Shown in pieces: positions 51,236 through 59,680 of a DNA stretch of 64,000 bases. Source of the DNA: Bariatricus massiliensis (GTDB taxonomy: Bacteria; Bacillota; Clostridia; Lachnospirales; Lachnospiraceae); contig NZ_LT574837.1 in the NCBI RefSeq assembly GCF_900086725.1, positions 848,760 to 912,759 on the forward strand, in the 5' to 3' direction. Under the pieces are notes generated by a model, which saw only the letters and a list, made by a program, of their open reading frames with translations, did no database searches and was not told the origin of the DNA. The number at the start of each line of letters is the position of its first letter. The stretch's first letter is position 1. Both the position numbers and the translations under genes were made by a program.

Positions 51236-51590
51236 TTTCTTCTCTCCTATAGGTTTATTGTCATATCCAGACTGTAATGGTGCATCCGTTTTTCCAGTTG
51301 GTTATCCGGGTTCTATACATGCATATGGTGCATATATTCCAATTCCACATTCTAAGCAAGTAAGCCCATCATTATCTAATATTACATTTTTATCAATTTG
51401 TTGAAAAATTTCTTTATTTTCTTGAAAGGATAATTCTAATAGCTTTTTTTGTGCACACACTGAGCAATACTGGTCCAAGCGGCACCTACTGCACCTCCCA
51501 GTATTCTTTTTTCAGATGCATAGACAAAAATATTTGAATCATGATATGTATAGTTAAATACTATGATTATTTCCAATACATAGCATTTTC
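51236..51590 (-). pseudogene. broken upstream part of the 50744-51235 gene
   Basis: On the minus strand, the frame of the 163-residue protein runs upstream through YDNKPIGEKK and PTGKTDAPLQSG to TAA at 51302-51304, then reads CIEPG and back to TGA at 51512-51514. This stretch has CxxC pairs (RCSRC, YCSVC, LTCLECG). Just before, another frame holds NIFVYASEKRILGGAVGAAW, ending near a run of seven A (51444-51450), where a one-base slip would join the frames. The picture is a decayed gene with one stop and one frameshift. No other gene is supported in 51236-51600. Confidence 0.5.
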
Positions 51591-51600
51591 ACCCTGCTAC

Positions 51601-52017
51601 TTAAAGGTTCCATTTTGTGTCACCCATTATCCTATCTATGATATGATTTCTATCCCAAACAGCGGCCACCTCTAGCCCTTCGCATTCCTCTTTTTTTGCT
51701 GGATAAATTTCCCCTTTGTAATAAATCGAGTATTCCCCACTTATTGAATCTTTTATGCATCTTTGGGGTGGCCACTCCATTTCTTCAGACTTAAAAGGGC
51801 GATTCTCAATAAATTTCCATACGTTATCGCGAAGTAAATCTCTATACACACTAACAACAAATTGATAGTCCTCATCCTTCATATTGGGTAAATCCGTAAT
51901 TGAAGTTCCCATTTTTCTATACACACCAAAACCAGCGTCTCTGAAAGCTCTTCCAAATGCGAACTGTCCATTAGGTAATGGAATAGCATATACATCTCCA
52001 ATTTTTACTCTTCTCAT
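51601..52017 (-). CDS. Imm26-like immunity protein
   Basis: A 138-residue protein. It begins RRVKIGDVYAIPLPNGQFAF, GRAFRDAGFGVYRK, a pattern that fits the Imm26 family. A second conserved block, WPPQRCIKDSISGEYSIYYK, follows at about 90. Its ATG overlaps by ATGA the stop of an upstream open fragment (52014-52205) that looks like a toxin's C-terminus, as in toxin-immunity pairs. The call is inferred from pattern and context. Confidence 0.68.
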   Translation of the reverse strand: MRRVKIGDVYAIPLPNGQFAFGRAFRDAGFGVYRKMGTSITDLPNMKDEDYQFVVSVYRDLLRDNVWKFIENRPFKSEEMEWPPQRCIKDSISGEYSIYYKGEIYPAKKEECEGLEVAAVWDRNHIIDRIMGDTKWNL

Positions 52018-52205
52018 TTATTAAACTCCTTATTCATCTCATCCATGTAATGCTCTGCTTTAGGATTCTTCTTGCTTATGCCTCTAATAGCATTTGCCGA
52101 ATCTCCACCATCTGAAATTGAACCACCATCGATATCAATCAGTTGAGGTTCTATATGAATCTTAAACGGACCCACATTATATAAATAGACGTTTAAGTTA
52201 TAATT
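52014..52205 (-). pseudogene. C-terminal fragment of a polymorphic toxin
   Basis: An open stretch of 64 codons without a good start, reading VYLYNVGPFKIHIEPQLIDI, then SDGGDSANAIRGISKKNPKA, and ending MDEMNKEFNK. Its TGA overlaps the Imm26-like ATG (ATGA). The shape (toxin tail directly before its immunity gene) suggests the remains of a polymorphic toxin whose body has been lost. A TAA at 52206-52208 closes the frame upstream, and it overlaps the end of the 52193-52561 gene. The toxin activity cannot be told. Confidence 0.5.
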
Positions 52206-52561
52206 TTAACTTCCATACAAGGAATCTTAATTTCCACACCATCAATTAGTTGGATTTGCAACTCCAACCACTGATGATTAAGATTTCTAAGACCTCCCCC
52301 TTTATAAGAAGTTCCATTATTTACCTTTATTATCTGTAAAGTTTGTTCCAGAATATCACTTTCGTTCCCAATGTTAATGTCCTTAACCACATTTTCATCC
52401 CACTGTCCTAAATAGTGTATCCCGATAAATCCTTTGCACATAATCTTAATAAGTTTATCAGATGCATCTAGTAAACTTACCACTATATTTTCATAATCTA
52501 TTTTAATATCATTTAAGGAAAAGTCATGCCAATTCTGTTTGTTTATATCTTTATATGTCAT
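52193..52561 (-). CDS. immunity-type protein of the same cluster
   Basis: A 122-residue protein beginning MTYKDINKQNWHDFSLNDIK and continuing with DYENIVVSLLDASDKLIKIM. Later segments are CKGFIGIHYLGQWDENVVKD and NHQWLELQIQLIDGVEIKIP. Its even mix of strands and the N-terminal W-H-D element resemble small immunity-type proteins that I have seen beside Imm genes, but I cannot name the family. It is AT-rich. AGGAGT precedes the ATG. A second toxin-like tail lies just upstream, which supports an immunity role. Confidence 0.5.
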   Translation of the reverse strand: MTYKDINKQNWHDFSLNDIKIDYENIVVSLLDASDKLIKIMCKGFIGIHYLGQWDENVVKDINIGNESDILEQTLQIIKVNNGTSYKGGGLRNLNHQWLELQIQLIDGVEIKIPCMEVKIIT

Positions 52562-52576
52562 TGAAGATACTCCTTA

Positions 52577-52660
52577 CTATGTAAGTGTAATTTCATCCAC
52601 TGATACTAAATCGTCCTTTATTCATATAATAACTGGTTCCATTTGCTTTATCAACACTTA
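52577..52660 (-). pseudogene. possible second toxin tail, frameshifted
   Basis: On the minus strand one frame reads VDKANGTSYYMNKGRFSISG to a stop at 52593-52595, and the -1 frame reads KDDLVSVDEITLT to a stop at 52577-52579, just before the 52561 start. The two could be one toxin tail broken by a frameshift. The stretch is short, so this is tentative. A hairpin follows at 52661-52690; nothing else is supported up to the tRNAs. Confidence 0.35.
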
Positions 52661-52690
52661 CTCAGCGAGTTTGTAATTACACTCACTGAG
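52661..52690. terminator. hairpin between the immunity cluster and the tRNAs
   Basis: CTCAGCGAGT (52661-52670) pairs with ACTCACTGAG (52681-52690) with one mismatch. No T tract follows on either side, so it may be a weak terminator or a recombination relic. Confidence 0.35.
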
Positions 52691-52789
52691 TCGTAACAAA
52701 TAAGATGGGGGAAATGAAAGTTGCACTTGTAGATACCCTGACATGTTAAATAGTAGTGAATTATCGTCCACTTTTTTGAATGGCAAAAC

Positions 52790-52820
52790 AAAAAAAGCCT
52801 CAGAAATTATTAATTTCTGG
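52790..52820 (-). terminator. terminator of the tRNA operon
   Basis: On the minus strand CAGAAATT (52812-52819) pairs with AATTTCTG (52801-52808) then AGGC and a run of seven T. It begins 12 bases after tRNA-Cys. Confidence 0.75.
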
Positions 52821-52830
52821 ACTTTTTAAG

Positions 52831-52901
52831 AGGCGCCAACCAGAATCGAACTGGTGATAGAGGTGTTGCAGACCTTTGCCTTACCGCTTGGCTATGGCGC
52901 C
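52831..52901 (-). tRNA. tRNA-Cys (GCA)
   Basis: A 71-base tRNA. The acceptor stem GGCGCCA/TGGCGCC is complete, with U at the discriminator (typical of tRNA-Cys). The anticodon loop is TCTGCAAC, giving GCA. The T arm has GTTCGATTC. CCA is not encoded. It lies downstream of tRNA-Glu in the same transcript. Confidence 0.95.
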
Positions 52902-52925
52902 GTATATTTGTGCGCATGCGCGCAA

Positions 52926-52997
52926 TGACTCCTACGGGAATCGAACCCGTGTTACCGCCGTGAAAGGGCGATGTCTTAACCGCTTGACCAAGGAGCC
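52926..52997 (-). tRNA. tRNA-Glu (TTC)
   Basis: A 72-base tRNA. The acceptor stem is GGCTCCT/AGGAGTC, the anticodon loop CTTTCAC gives TTC, and the T arm has GGGTTCGATTCCC. CCA is not encoded. It is 24 bases upstream of tRNA-Cys on the same strand. Confidence 0.95.
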
Positions 52998-53087
52998 GTA
53001 TTCTCGGTACCGCAAGCGGTGACCGAAAATTATAATATCATACTTCATATAGATTTGCAATAGGTTTTCAAAAAGTTTTTACGTTTT

Positions 53088-53534
53088 TTACCTAAATACA
53101 ATGAGCCTTTCCGTCATCCTCTTCACATCAATCAACGAAATGATTCCCTTATCGCTTTTCCATATTTCTTTCTCCACCCATATACAGTCTTCCAGCTCTT
53201 CCAGATTGGTCTTCACACGGCTTATTTTATCACTTGAAGCAATAAAAGGCTCCTTATCCAATATTATGCCAAATTTATAATTTTTATACTTAATAATCAA
53301 CATAATAAGTCCACTCTCATCGAGGCTGTCTGTCTCCGACATCTCTCCCGGCATTCTGATGATAGGAATAATTTCGCCTCTGTTGTTACAAACTCCTGCA
53401 AAATACTCAGGAAGAGCCGGGATTTTAGATATATTCATGCCCTTACTTATCTCTGCCACATAGGGAAATTCAAAAGCGTAAGTCTTATCATTTGCGGAAA
53501 TGCACAGCAGTTCTTCTGTATCACGCTCTTCCAT
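53088..53534 (-). CDS. cheW: CheW-type coupling protein
   Basis: A 148-residue CheW fold: LLCISANDKTYAFEFPYVAE, ISKIPALPEYFAGVCNNRGE, IIPIIRMPG, then the second subdomain YKNYKFGIILDKEPFIAS. It links receptor to CheA. The start at ATG 53534 has GGAGGAG four bases upstream, and it overlaps the end of cheA, so it is translationally coupled. The last gene in the operon; three CheW-like proteins occur in all. Confidence 0.88.
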   Translation of the reverse strand: MEERDTEELLCISANDKTYAFEFPYVAEISKGMNISKIPALPEYFAGVCNNRGEIIPIIRMPGEMSETDSLDESGLIMLIIKYKNYKFGIILDKEPFIASSDKISRVKTNLEELEDCIWVEKEIWKSDKGIISLIDVKRMTERLIVFR

Positions 53535-55497
53535 ACCGCTCCTCCTTCTCATATTTTTCTATCAATATTTCTGTATCCAGTGCAATACATATGCCTCCGT
53601 TCCCCATGATACTACAGCCGCTCATACCAGTGCTGCGTCTGAAATTCATGCCAAATAAGGCTGGCAGTGGCTTGATCACTATACGCTTCTGGCTGTACAT
53701 CCTATCCACCACCACGCACCCTTCACGTTTCGTTCCTTTTATATAAACAATGAGGGCCGTATCCGGTATTTTTCCTTCAAAGCCATAGAATTTGCGTAAA
53801 TCAATAAGGGGAACCAATCTATCCTCATAAATAATATATTCCTTGCCTCCTATGACTTCAATATTTTTTAAGTTATCGGCATATTCCATGAACCGGTATA
53901 CGTAGCGTGCCGGAAGCGAGAAGCGATATTCCTCTACCCGGAAACGAATACATTCCATTGTGGCAAGCGTGAGCGGAGCAGTAATTGTGAAGGTGCTGCC
54001 AAATCCCGGCCGGCTCTGAATGTAAATATGTCCCCCGGCGTTTTCCAGAACACTTTTTACTACGTCAAGCCCCACCCCTCTCCCGGAATACTCCGTCACT
54101 GAGTCACTGGTCGTAAATCCGGGCATAAGGATAAGCTCACATATCTCTTCAAAGCTGTACTCCTCCTCCGGTCTGTTGAACAAATTTTCTTTTCTTGCCT
54201 TATTCCTGATTTTCTCTTCATCCAATCCGCCGCCGTCATCGCTAATAGATACCAGCAGTTCGCCTACTGTACTTTCCACATTAAAATGAATTTTCCCTTT
54301 TTTATCCTTTCCGCGCCTTTCACGCTCTTCCGGAGATTCAATTCCATGATCCAAGGCATTTCGAATGATATGCATGGCCGCTTCTGATATATATTCAATT
54401 ACATTCTTATCCGCCTCGATGTCGGCTCCCTGCACAATCAATTCTACTTCTTTTTTCTGTACGCGGCAGATATCACGAAGTATTCTCTTTAACTGCGGAA
54501 TGATTCTGGATACCGGAACCATCCGCATCTCCATGACAGTGCGCTCTACATCTGCGACAAGGCGGCTTAGCTGATGTAAATTCCCCTCTCTCAGTTCATC
54601 CAGCCCTTTTTCAGCCAGTTCATTTTCCAATGGCAGCAGCTGTATCATCATCTCTCCGGCCATATTCTGGAGCTTGTCCAGCCTGTCCATACGGACATTT
54701 AAAAATTCAGCCTCTACACTTTGGGACTCCTCCACATTTCCTGCGGATTCCGTCTGTTCATCCATTGACGGCCCGGCATCCCTCGTTTCCAATTGTACGT
54801 CTGTCTCGTTTTCGAGGACTTCGCAGCGGTCAACAAACAGCCCATTCTCCAGTGCCTCTAGTACCGCCTCTTTACAGTCGCTCTCAAAATGAATCAGCAC
54901 TCCATTCTTTTCGATATACTCGGCGCTGTCCTGAGATTTTTCCAACTCTGCCGGATAAGTCTCGATATTTGTACAGAGTGCCCCAATCTGACGGACAAGC
55001 ATAAAAGCCCTAATATTTTCCATTCTACATCCGGGCTCAAATGTGACTTTCACGACAGTACCTGTCCCACCGGCAAAATTACATCCTTGTTCTATGTTAA
55101 GGTATTGATTTATTTTTTGTTCAAGTTCTTTTGTATCCGTGGGAGTATAGTCCTCCCGCCCCATTTGCTTCAACTCATTCTCAATGAAATCCGCGACCAA
55201 AAATAACAGATCAAACAGTTCCGGCTCCGGTTTGACAATCCTTCCTAATTCCTCTCTGTAATATTCAAACAAGTCTTCAAGTGTATGTGCCACAGCCGAC
55301 AACGCATTAAGCCCCATCATGGCAGAGGAGCTTTTCATAGTATGCATAATTCTAAAAACAGCATGAATGTCTTCCCCGGAAAATATATCTTTTTTTTCCG
55401 CCTCAAGAAGGACAGCGCCCAGTTGTTCTATCAGCTGTCTTGTCTCTAGAATGTATATATCCAGCATCTCTCTCGTATCTGCATCAAAATATCCCAT
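53521..55497 (-). CDS. cheA: chemotaxis histidine kinase CheA
   Basis: A 658-residue kinase. The P1 Hpt domain has the phospho-His in VFRIMHTMKSSSAMMGLNAL near 50. A P2-like linker runs 150-260 (VTFEPGCRMENIRAFMLVRQ). P3 dimer helices at about 275-330 (LDKLQNMAGEMMIQLLPLEN) precede the ATPase (HIIRNALDHGIESPEERERR, GDDGGG-type SDDGGGLDEEKIR, GRGVGLDVVKSVLENAGGHI). The CheW-like P5 ends the protein. It phosphorylates the operon's CheY and probably the GGDEF response regulator. ATG 55497 has GGAGAA upstream. Confidence 0.95.
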   Translation of the reverse strand: MGYFDADTREMLDIYILETRQLIEQLGAVLLEAEKKDIFSGEDIHAVFRIMHTMKSSSAMMGLNALSAVAHTLEDLFEYYREELGRIVKPEPELFDLLFLVADFIENELKQMGREDYTPTDTKELEQKINQYLNIEQGCNFAGGTGTVVKVTFEPGCRMENIRAFMLVRQIGALCTNIETYPAELEKSQDSAEYIEKNGVLIHFESDCKEAVLEALENGLFVDRCEVLENETDVQLETRDAGPSMDEQTESAGNVEESQSVEAEFLNVRMDRLDKLQNMAGEMMIQLLPLENELAEKGLDELREGNLHQLSRLVADVERTVMEMRMVPVSRIIPQLKRILRDICRVQKKEVELIVQGADIEADKNVIEYISEAAMHIIRNALDHGIESPEERERRGKDKKGKIHFNVESTVGELLVSISDDGGGLDEEKIRNKARKENLFNRPEEEYSFEEICELILMPGFTTSDSVTEYSGRGVGLDVVKSVLENAGGHIYIQSRPGFGSTFTITAPLTLATMECIRFRVEEYRFSLPARYVYRFMEYADNLKNIEVIGGKEYIIYEDRLVPLIDLRKFYGFEGKIPDTALIVYIKGTKREGCVVVDRMYSQKRIVIKPLPALFGMNFRRSTGMSGCSIMGNGGICIALDTEILIEKYEKEERYGRA

Positions 55498-55515
55498 CAC
55501 ATTCTCCGCCTAACC

Positions 55516-56451
55516 TTATTCTTCGTACCATACGCTTTGATTCTTTCCATTCCGTTTTCCTTGATAAAGCGCTTGATTCGCACACTTAATATTTTCATCG
55601 ACCCCCATTCTAGTATCATAGACATGGAGCCCCAATGTCAATGTACAGGAAAATTCAGAATTATTGTGAAATACCGTGAATTCCTCTACCTCTTTTCTTA
55701 TCTGCTCGCTGATTCCCCATGCCTCCTCTTCTGTGACCGCAAAGAGAACGACAAGAAATTCTTCCCCTCCCCAGCGGATGACCCGGTGCCTGCGGCAGAT
55801 TACCTCTAAAAGATTAGCGATGCAGACTAGCGTCCGGTCCCCCGCATCATGCCCATAAGTATCATTTATATTCTTAAAATCATCAATATCAGCCAATATA
55901 ACAACATTTTTGGTGTCTTCCCGATTATGATGATTAATATCCTCAACCATATCGTCCACCACATACCTGCGATTATAAAGTCCTGTCAGACCGTCCCGAA
56001 ACGCCATATAATTAAGTTTTGCCATACTGCTGCGCAGCTCTTTATTCTGACGGTTCAGTTCATCTTTCTTTTTCTTAATCTGCAGATGCGTATGCACTCT
56101 GGACAAAAGTTCCCCTTTTACAAATGGCTTCTTAATATAGTCATAAGCCCCCATGGCAAATCCCTTGACCACATCTTCGTCATTTGCTTTCGACGTAAGA
56201 AATATTATCGACGCGTCATTTTTATCAAGCTCTTTTAATCTGCCAAATAACTCATACCCATCCGCGTCAGGCAGCACCACATCGAGCAGAACCACATCAG
56301 GATGATACCTCTCCATCATCTCGGAGGCTTCCTGTCCGGTGTGCGCCTCACATACAAACACCTTTTCTTCTTTCATCGCAGTCTTTATCTGCTCGCAAAT
56401 CAAAACACTGTCATCTACAATCAGTAAAACCTGTCTGCCCTCTTTTATCAT
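55516..56451 (-). CDS. response regulator with GGDEF diguanylate cyclase
   Basis: A 311-residue protein. Residues 8-125 are a receiver (LLIVDDSVLICEQIKTAMKE, VVLLDVVLPDADG with the Asp, TSKANDEDVVKGFAMGAYDY, IKKPF). A coiled coil leads to GGDEF at about 145-310 (DGLTGLYNRRYVVDDM, IDDFKNINDTYGHDAGD, RWGGEEF). The catalytic GGEEF is intact. The RxxD inhibitory site, expected nine residues before, reads CRRH, so product inhibition is likely absent. In this operon it probably turns CheA signals into c-di-GMP. GGAGG precedes the ATG. Confidence 0.94.
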   Translation of the reverse strand: MIKEGRQVLLIVDDSVLICEQIKTAMKEEKVFVCEAHTGQEASEMMERYHPDVVLLDVVLPDADGYELFGRLKELDKNDASIIFLTSKANDEDVVKGFAMGAYDYIKKPFVKGELLSRVHTHLQIKKKKDELNRQNKELRSSMAKLNYMAFRDGLTGLYNRRYVVDDMVEDINHHNREDTKNVVILADIDDFKNINDTYGHDAGDRTLVCIANLLEVICRRHRVIRWGGEEFLVVLFAVTEEEAWGISEQIRKEVEEFTVFHNNSEFSCTLTLGLHVYDTRMGVDENIKCANQALYQGKRNGKNQSVWYEE

Positions 56452-56469
56452 AACTAACCTCCGTCATCA

Positions 56470-56952
56470 CTACAGTACCAGCTTTATACCCTTTAATGAT
56501 CTCACCTCAACACTGCCACTGTCCCCATAAAGCAAAACTGTTCTTCCATAGTTTTTTCCAACATCCTCACCTACTAATTTAATGCCTAGCTCTTTTAGCG
56601 TCTTTTTCACAGACTCTACATTTTTGGCTCCAATTTCAAATTCGAGTTTACTGAAAGCAAACATCTTAGCACCGCCTGCTATCTTTGCTGTAATGTACTG
56701 CTCCTGAGCCCCATGCCATTTCATTTCACGGAGCAGCCTTCGTATCCCTTCATCTGCAAATTTATATTCATTATTGCCTGCGGTAGACGCACTTCTGTCA
56801 GGAAGCATCACATGAGCCATCCCCGCAATTCTATTCTTAGCGTCATACAGGCACACGCCAACGCAAGAGCCCAGCGCATAAGAGACAAGCACTTGCGGAG
56901 CTTTGACAACTTTACCCTCGGCAATCCCCACCACAATAGACTCCATACGCAT
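56470..56952 (-). CDS. cheD: chemoreceptor glutamine deamidase CheD
   Basis: A 160-residue enzyme that deamidates Gln in receptors and interacts with CheC. The catalytic Cys is in VSYALGSCVGVCLYDAKNRI near 30, the His in AGMAHVMLPDRS near 45, and the Thr/Gln elements in KIAGGAKMFAF. The ATG overlaps the CheC stop (TGATG). CheD with CheC is the Firmicute and archaeal adaptation pair. Confidence 0.94.
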   Translation of the reverse strand: MRMESIVVGIAEGKVVKAPQVLVSYALGSCVGVCLYDAKNRIAGMAHVMLPDRSASTAGNNEYKFADEGIRRLLREMKWHGAQEQYITAKIAGGAKMFAFSKLEFEIGAKNVESVKKTLKELGIKLVGEDVGKNYGRTVLLYGDSGSVEVRSLKGIKLVL

Positions 56953-57566
56953 CAGCCCCCAAATATGTGAAATATCTTCTCTAAAGAATCCGGCTCCGGA
57001 AAAAAGAGAATACGATTGTAAAAGATATCTCCATCCATTGAAAATGTATTTTCAATAAGCAAGGCGTTATCACTGGACTTCATTCCTTTAATAATCGGCA
57101 CACTCAATATTGCCCCCGCCATATCAATGCAGATATCCGGGACAGACACCGTAATCATCAAATTAGTGAGCTTAGACAGTGCACTGATATACGAACCACA
57201 CATAATGTTTCCCACTTCGCACAAGGCAGACTTCTCCATGTCATTAAGATCCAGCAGATTCTCCGGCACTGCTCCAAGCATGGTACGTAAGATTTTATCG
57301 GTAAATGATTCCTTTAATAAAAATAGAAAAATGCCCCTTAACTCCCCCTCTGTCTCAATAATAATGCCAGCCTGCAGCTCTTCTGTTTCATCCAGAATCC
57401 CATGCATCTCCTCATATTTGATAATCTGGAAGCTGGGCAGCCCCATCTCAAGCGGATGCTGCATCAACTGGGACATTGCGGTGACAGCATTGCCTGTCCC
57501 AATATTACCAAGCTCCTTTAAAATATCTATCGACATTTCGTCCAGCCTGTCATAGTCATAATCCAT
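56952..57566 (-). CDS. cheC: CheY-P phosphatase CheC
   Basis: A 204-residue protein with two phosphatase motifs, each with Glu and Asn: SIDILKELGNIGTGNAVTAM near 12 and KSALCEVGNIMCGSYISALS near 110. These match the CheC/CheX/FliY family. It dephosphorylates CheY-P and binds CheD. AGAGGGA precedes the ATG. It sits between the receptor and CheD genes in the operon. Confidence 0.94.
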   Translation of the reverse strand: MDYDYDRLDEMSIDILKELGNIGTGNAVTAMSQLMQHPLEMGLPSFQIIKYEEMHGILDETEELQAGIIIETEGELRGIFLFLLKESFTDKILRTMLGAVPENLLDLNDMEKSALCEVGNIMCGSYISALSKLTNLMITVSVPDICIDMAGAILSVPIIKGMKSSDNALLIENTFSMDGDIFYNRILFFPEPDSLEKIFHIFGG

Positions 57567-57589
57567 ATTTTTGTCCCTCTTTTATGTAC

Positions 57590-59269
57590 TTATATTTCAA
57601 ACTGCTCCACTAGTTCCTTTAGTATCTGCGCCTGTGCGGAAAGTTCTTCACTCGCGGCAGAGCTCTCCTCTGAAGTTGCAGTATTACCTTGAACAATATC
57701 AGATATTAGTTCCACACTCTTTCTAATCTGTGTGATAGCATCTGCCTGCTGTAATGACATCTCGGATATTTTCCCAACTGTCATGTTAACTTTTTCCACT
57801 CCTTCGGCAGATTCTCCCAAGGAAAGCGCCGTCTCCTTGGCAGCCATCAGGCCCTCATCCACAGCGTTTTCGTTCTTTTCAATCAACTCAGCTGACATTT
57901 TTGACGCGGCCGATGTCTTAGCCGCCAATCGCCTTACCTCTCCGGCCACCACGGTAAAGCCTCTTCCAGCCTCCCCTGCTCTGGCTGCCTCTACCGTCGC
58001 ATTTAGCGCCAATATATTCGTCTGAAATGCAATGTCCTCTATTTCCGCAATAATACCAGTAATTTCTTTGGAATTCTTTTTCACCTGCTCGATGCTTTTC
58101 ACCAGACTTCTCATCTGTTCATCGCTTTTCAGCACCTTGCCGCCCACTTTATCCACTAATTCACTGGACTTTACCGCATTATCTGCATTCTCTTTGACGC
58201 TGTCAGCAATTTCATTAATACTAGCCGCCAGCTCCTCAATCGAACTAGCCTGTTCAGAAGCACCGGCAGCCAGTGTCTGTGCACCGTTCGCAACTTGTTC
58301 CGCACTCGCGGATACCTGCTCCGCACTGCTGCTAATCTGCTCCATGGAGTCCCGGAGCAAGCCTCCGATTTCCTCCATAGCTTCGGCAAGCGCTATGAAG
58401 TCCCCCTTAAATGCAACTTCACATTTATAATTAAGCTTTCCTCTTCCAAGCGCCACCATTCCCTTACCGACTTCTGATACATACAAGCTCAAAGAATCCA
58501 CGATACTTCTCATGTCATTGGCTAGTTCTCCCAGCTCATTCTTGGCATTATAGGAAATTCTGGCACTTAACTGCCCATTAGAAATCTCATTCGCAGCTCT
58601 TTTAACTTCATTGAGCGGGGTAATTATACTTCTAGTGATTATAAACCAAATCGCAATAGTAAACAGCACACTGACCACGGCTAACACAACTATCATTGTG
58701 ATAATGTTCCTATTCATTGTTCGTGATTCCGTAATCCATTTTTCTGCGTCTGTCTTAGATATATCCGCAATATTATTAGACGCGTCTCTGAGCGCTTTTG
58801 TCTGCGGCTCATAGTCACTTAAATATAAGGTAAGAGCCCTCTCCCGGTCACCTGCCGCCAAATATTGCAGAACCTCATCCCTCGGCGCTCTCAGGGCCTC
58901 AAATGCCTCAAGCAGCTTATTTACCATCTCTTTGTCTGAAACGTAGCCTGAACCCAATGTTTTTATATTCTCAGTCAGCTCGTCGACATAACCCCTTGTT
59001 TCCTCAATGCATTCTTCCGTATCTACCGCACTGTCCGATGCACACATGAGCAAAAGGTTTTTCTGTACCGCTCGTGTATTTCCTATAATTTTGTACGATA
59101 GTTCCAAATTCTCAAAAGGTTCTGCATATAGTCTATCCATTCTCTCCGACATAGAATTAATATTAAATATTGCTGTAATTACAGTTATGGCATATATTAC
59201 TATAATAATCGCAAAAGCAATCATCAACTTTGTACCAATCTTTAAATTTTTATACTTCTGTCTCATCAT
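57590..59269 (-). CDS. methyl-accepting chemotaxis protein
   Basis: A 559-residue receptor. Helix 1 (about 12-32) and helix 2 (about 190-212) flank a four-helix outer sensor. HAMP follows (about 213-265: NEVKRAANEISNGQLSARIS). The signalling tip is near 440: FQTNILALNATVEAARAGEA, GRGFTVVAGEVRRLA. Methylation helices lie on both sides (EELAASINEIADSVKENADN, SSAASEELSAQAQILKELVE). No CheR-tethering pentapeptide ends it. The ligand is unknown; it is the only receptor in the operon. Confidence 0.95.
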   Translation of the reverse strand: MMRQKYKNLKIGTKLMIAFAIIIVIYAITVITAIFNINSMSERMDRLYAEPFENLELSYKIIGNTRAVQKNLLLMCASDSAVDTEECIEETRGYVDELTENIKTLGSGYVSDKEMVNKLLEAFEALRAPRDEVLQYLAAGDRERALTLYLSDYEPQTKALRDASNNIADISKTDAEKWITESRTMNRNIITMIVVLAVVSVLFTIAIWFIITRSIITPLNEVKRAANEISNGQLSARISYNAKNELGELANDMRSIVDSLSLYVSEVGKGMVALGRGKLNYKCEVAFKGDFIALAEAMEEIGGLLRDSMEQISSSAEQVSASAEQVANGAQTLAAGASEQASSIEELAASINEIADSVKENADNAVKSSELVDKVGGKVLKSDEQMRSLVKSIEQVKKNSKEITGIIAEIEDIAFQTNILALNATVEAARAGEAGRGFTVVAGEVRRLAAKTSAASKMSAELIEKNENAVDEGLMAAKETALSLGESAEGVEKVNMTVGKISEMSLQQADAITQIRKSVELISDIVQGNTATSEESSAASEELSAQAQILKELVEQFEI

Positions 59270-59281
59270 CCATTCCTCAAC

Positions 59282-59656
59282 CTACGCTCGGTTATCATCT
59301 AAATAATATCTTACAGTACGCTCAAAATTATTTTTTTCAAAAGGTTTCACGATAAAATCACTGGCACCCGCGTCCAGCGCCTTAGCTATCATAAGCTCTT
59401 GTCCTACGGCCGAACACATAATTACTCTGGCATTCGAGTCCACCTGCTTTATCATTTCCAAAGCTTCAATTCCTGACATAACGGGCATCGTAATGTCAAG
59501 TATCACCAAATCAGGATGTAATTCCTCAAAGGCCTTTACTCCTTCTGCACCGTCTTTCGCCTCCACTATGTTCTTATATCCTGCCTCTTCCAGATTTTTG
59601 CGGATTACCTGCCTCATGAACATGGCATCATCTACAATAAGAATCAATTTTTCCAT
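59282..59656 (-). CDS. cheY: CheY-type response regulator
   Basis: A 124-residue single receiver. The acidic pocket is ILIVDDAMFMRQVIRKNLEE, the phospho-Asp is in PDLVILDITMPVMSGIEAL near 54, Ser/Thr in VIMCSAVGQELM, and Lys in FIVKPFEKNNF. It carries the CheA signal to a motor or another target. AGGAAGAGAGG precedes the ATG. It lies between cheR and the receptor gene. Confidence 0.93.
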   Translation of the reverse strand: MEKLILIVDDAMFMRQVIRKNLEEAGYKNIVEAKDGAEGVKAFEELHPDLVILDITMPVMSGIEALEMIKQVDSNARVIMCSAVGQELMIAKALDAGASDFIVKPFEKNNFERTVRYYLDDNRA

Positions 59657-59680
59657 AGCGCCTCTCTTCCTCCTTACCCC

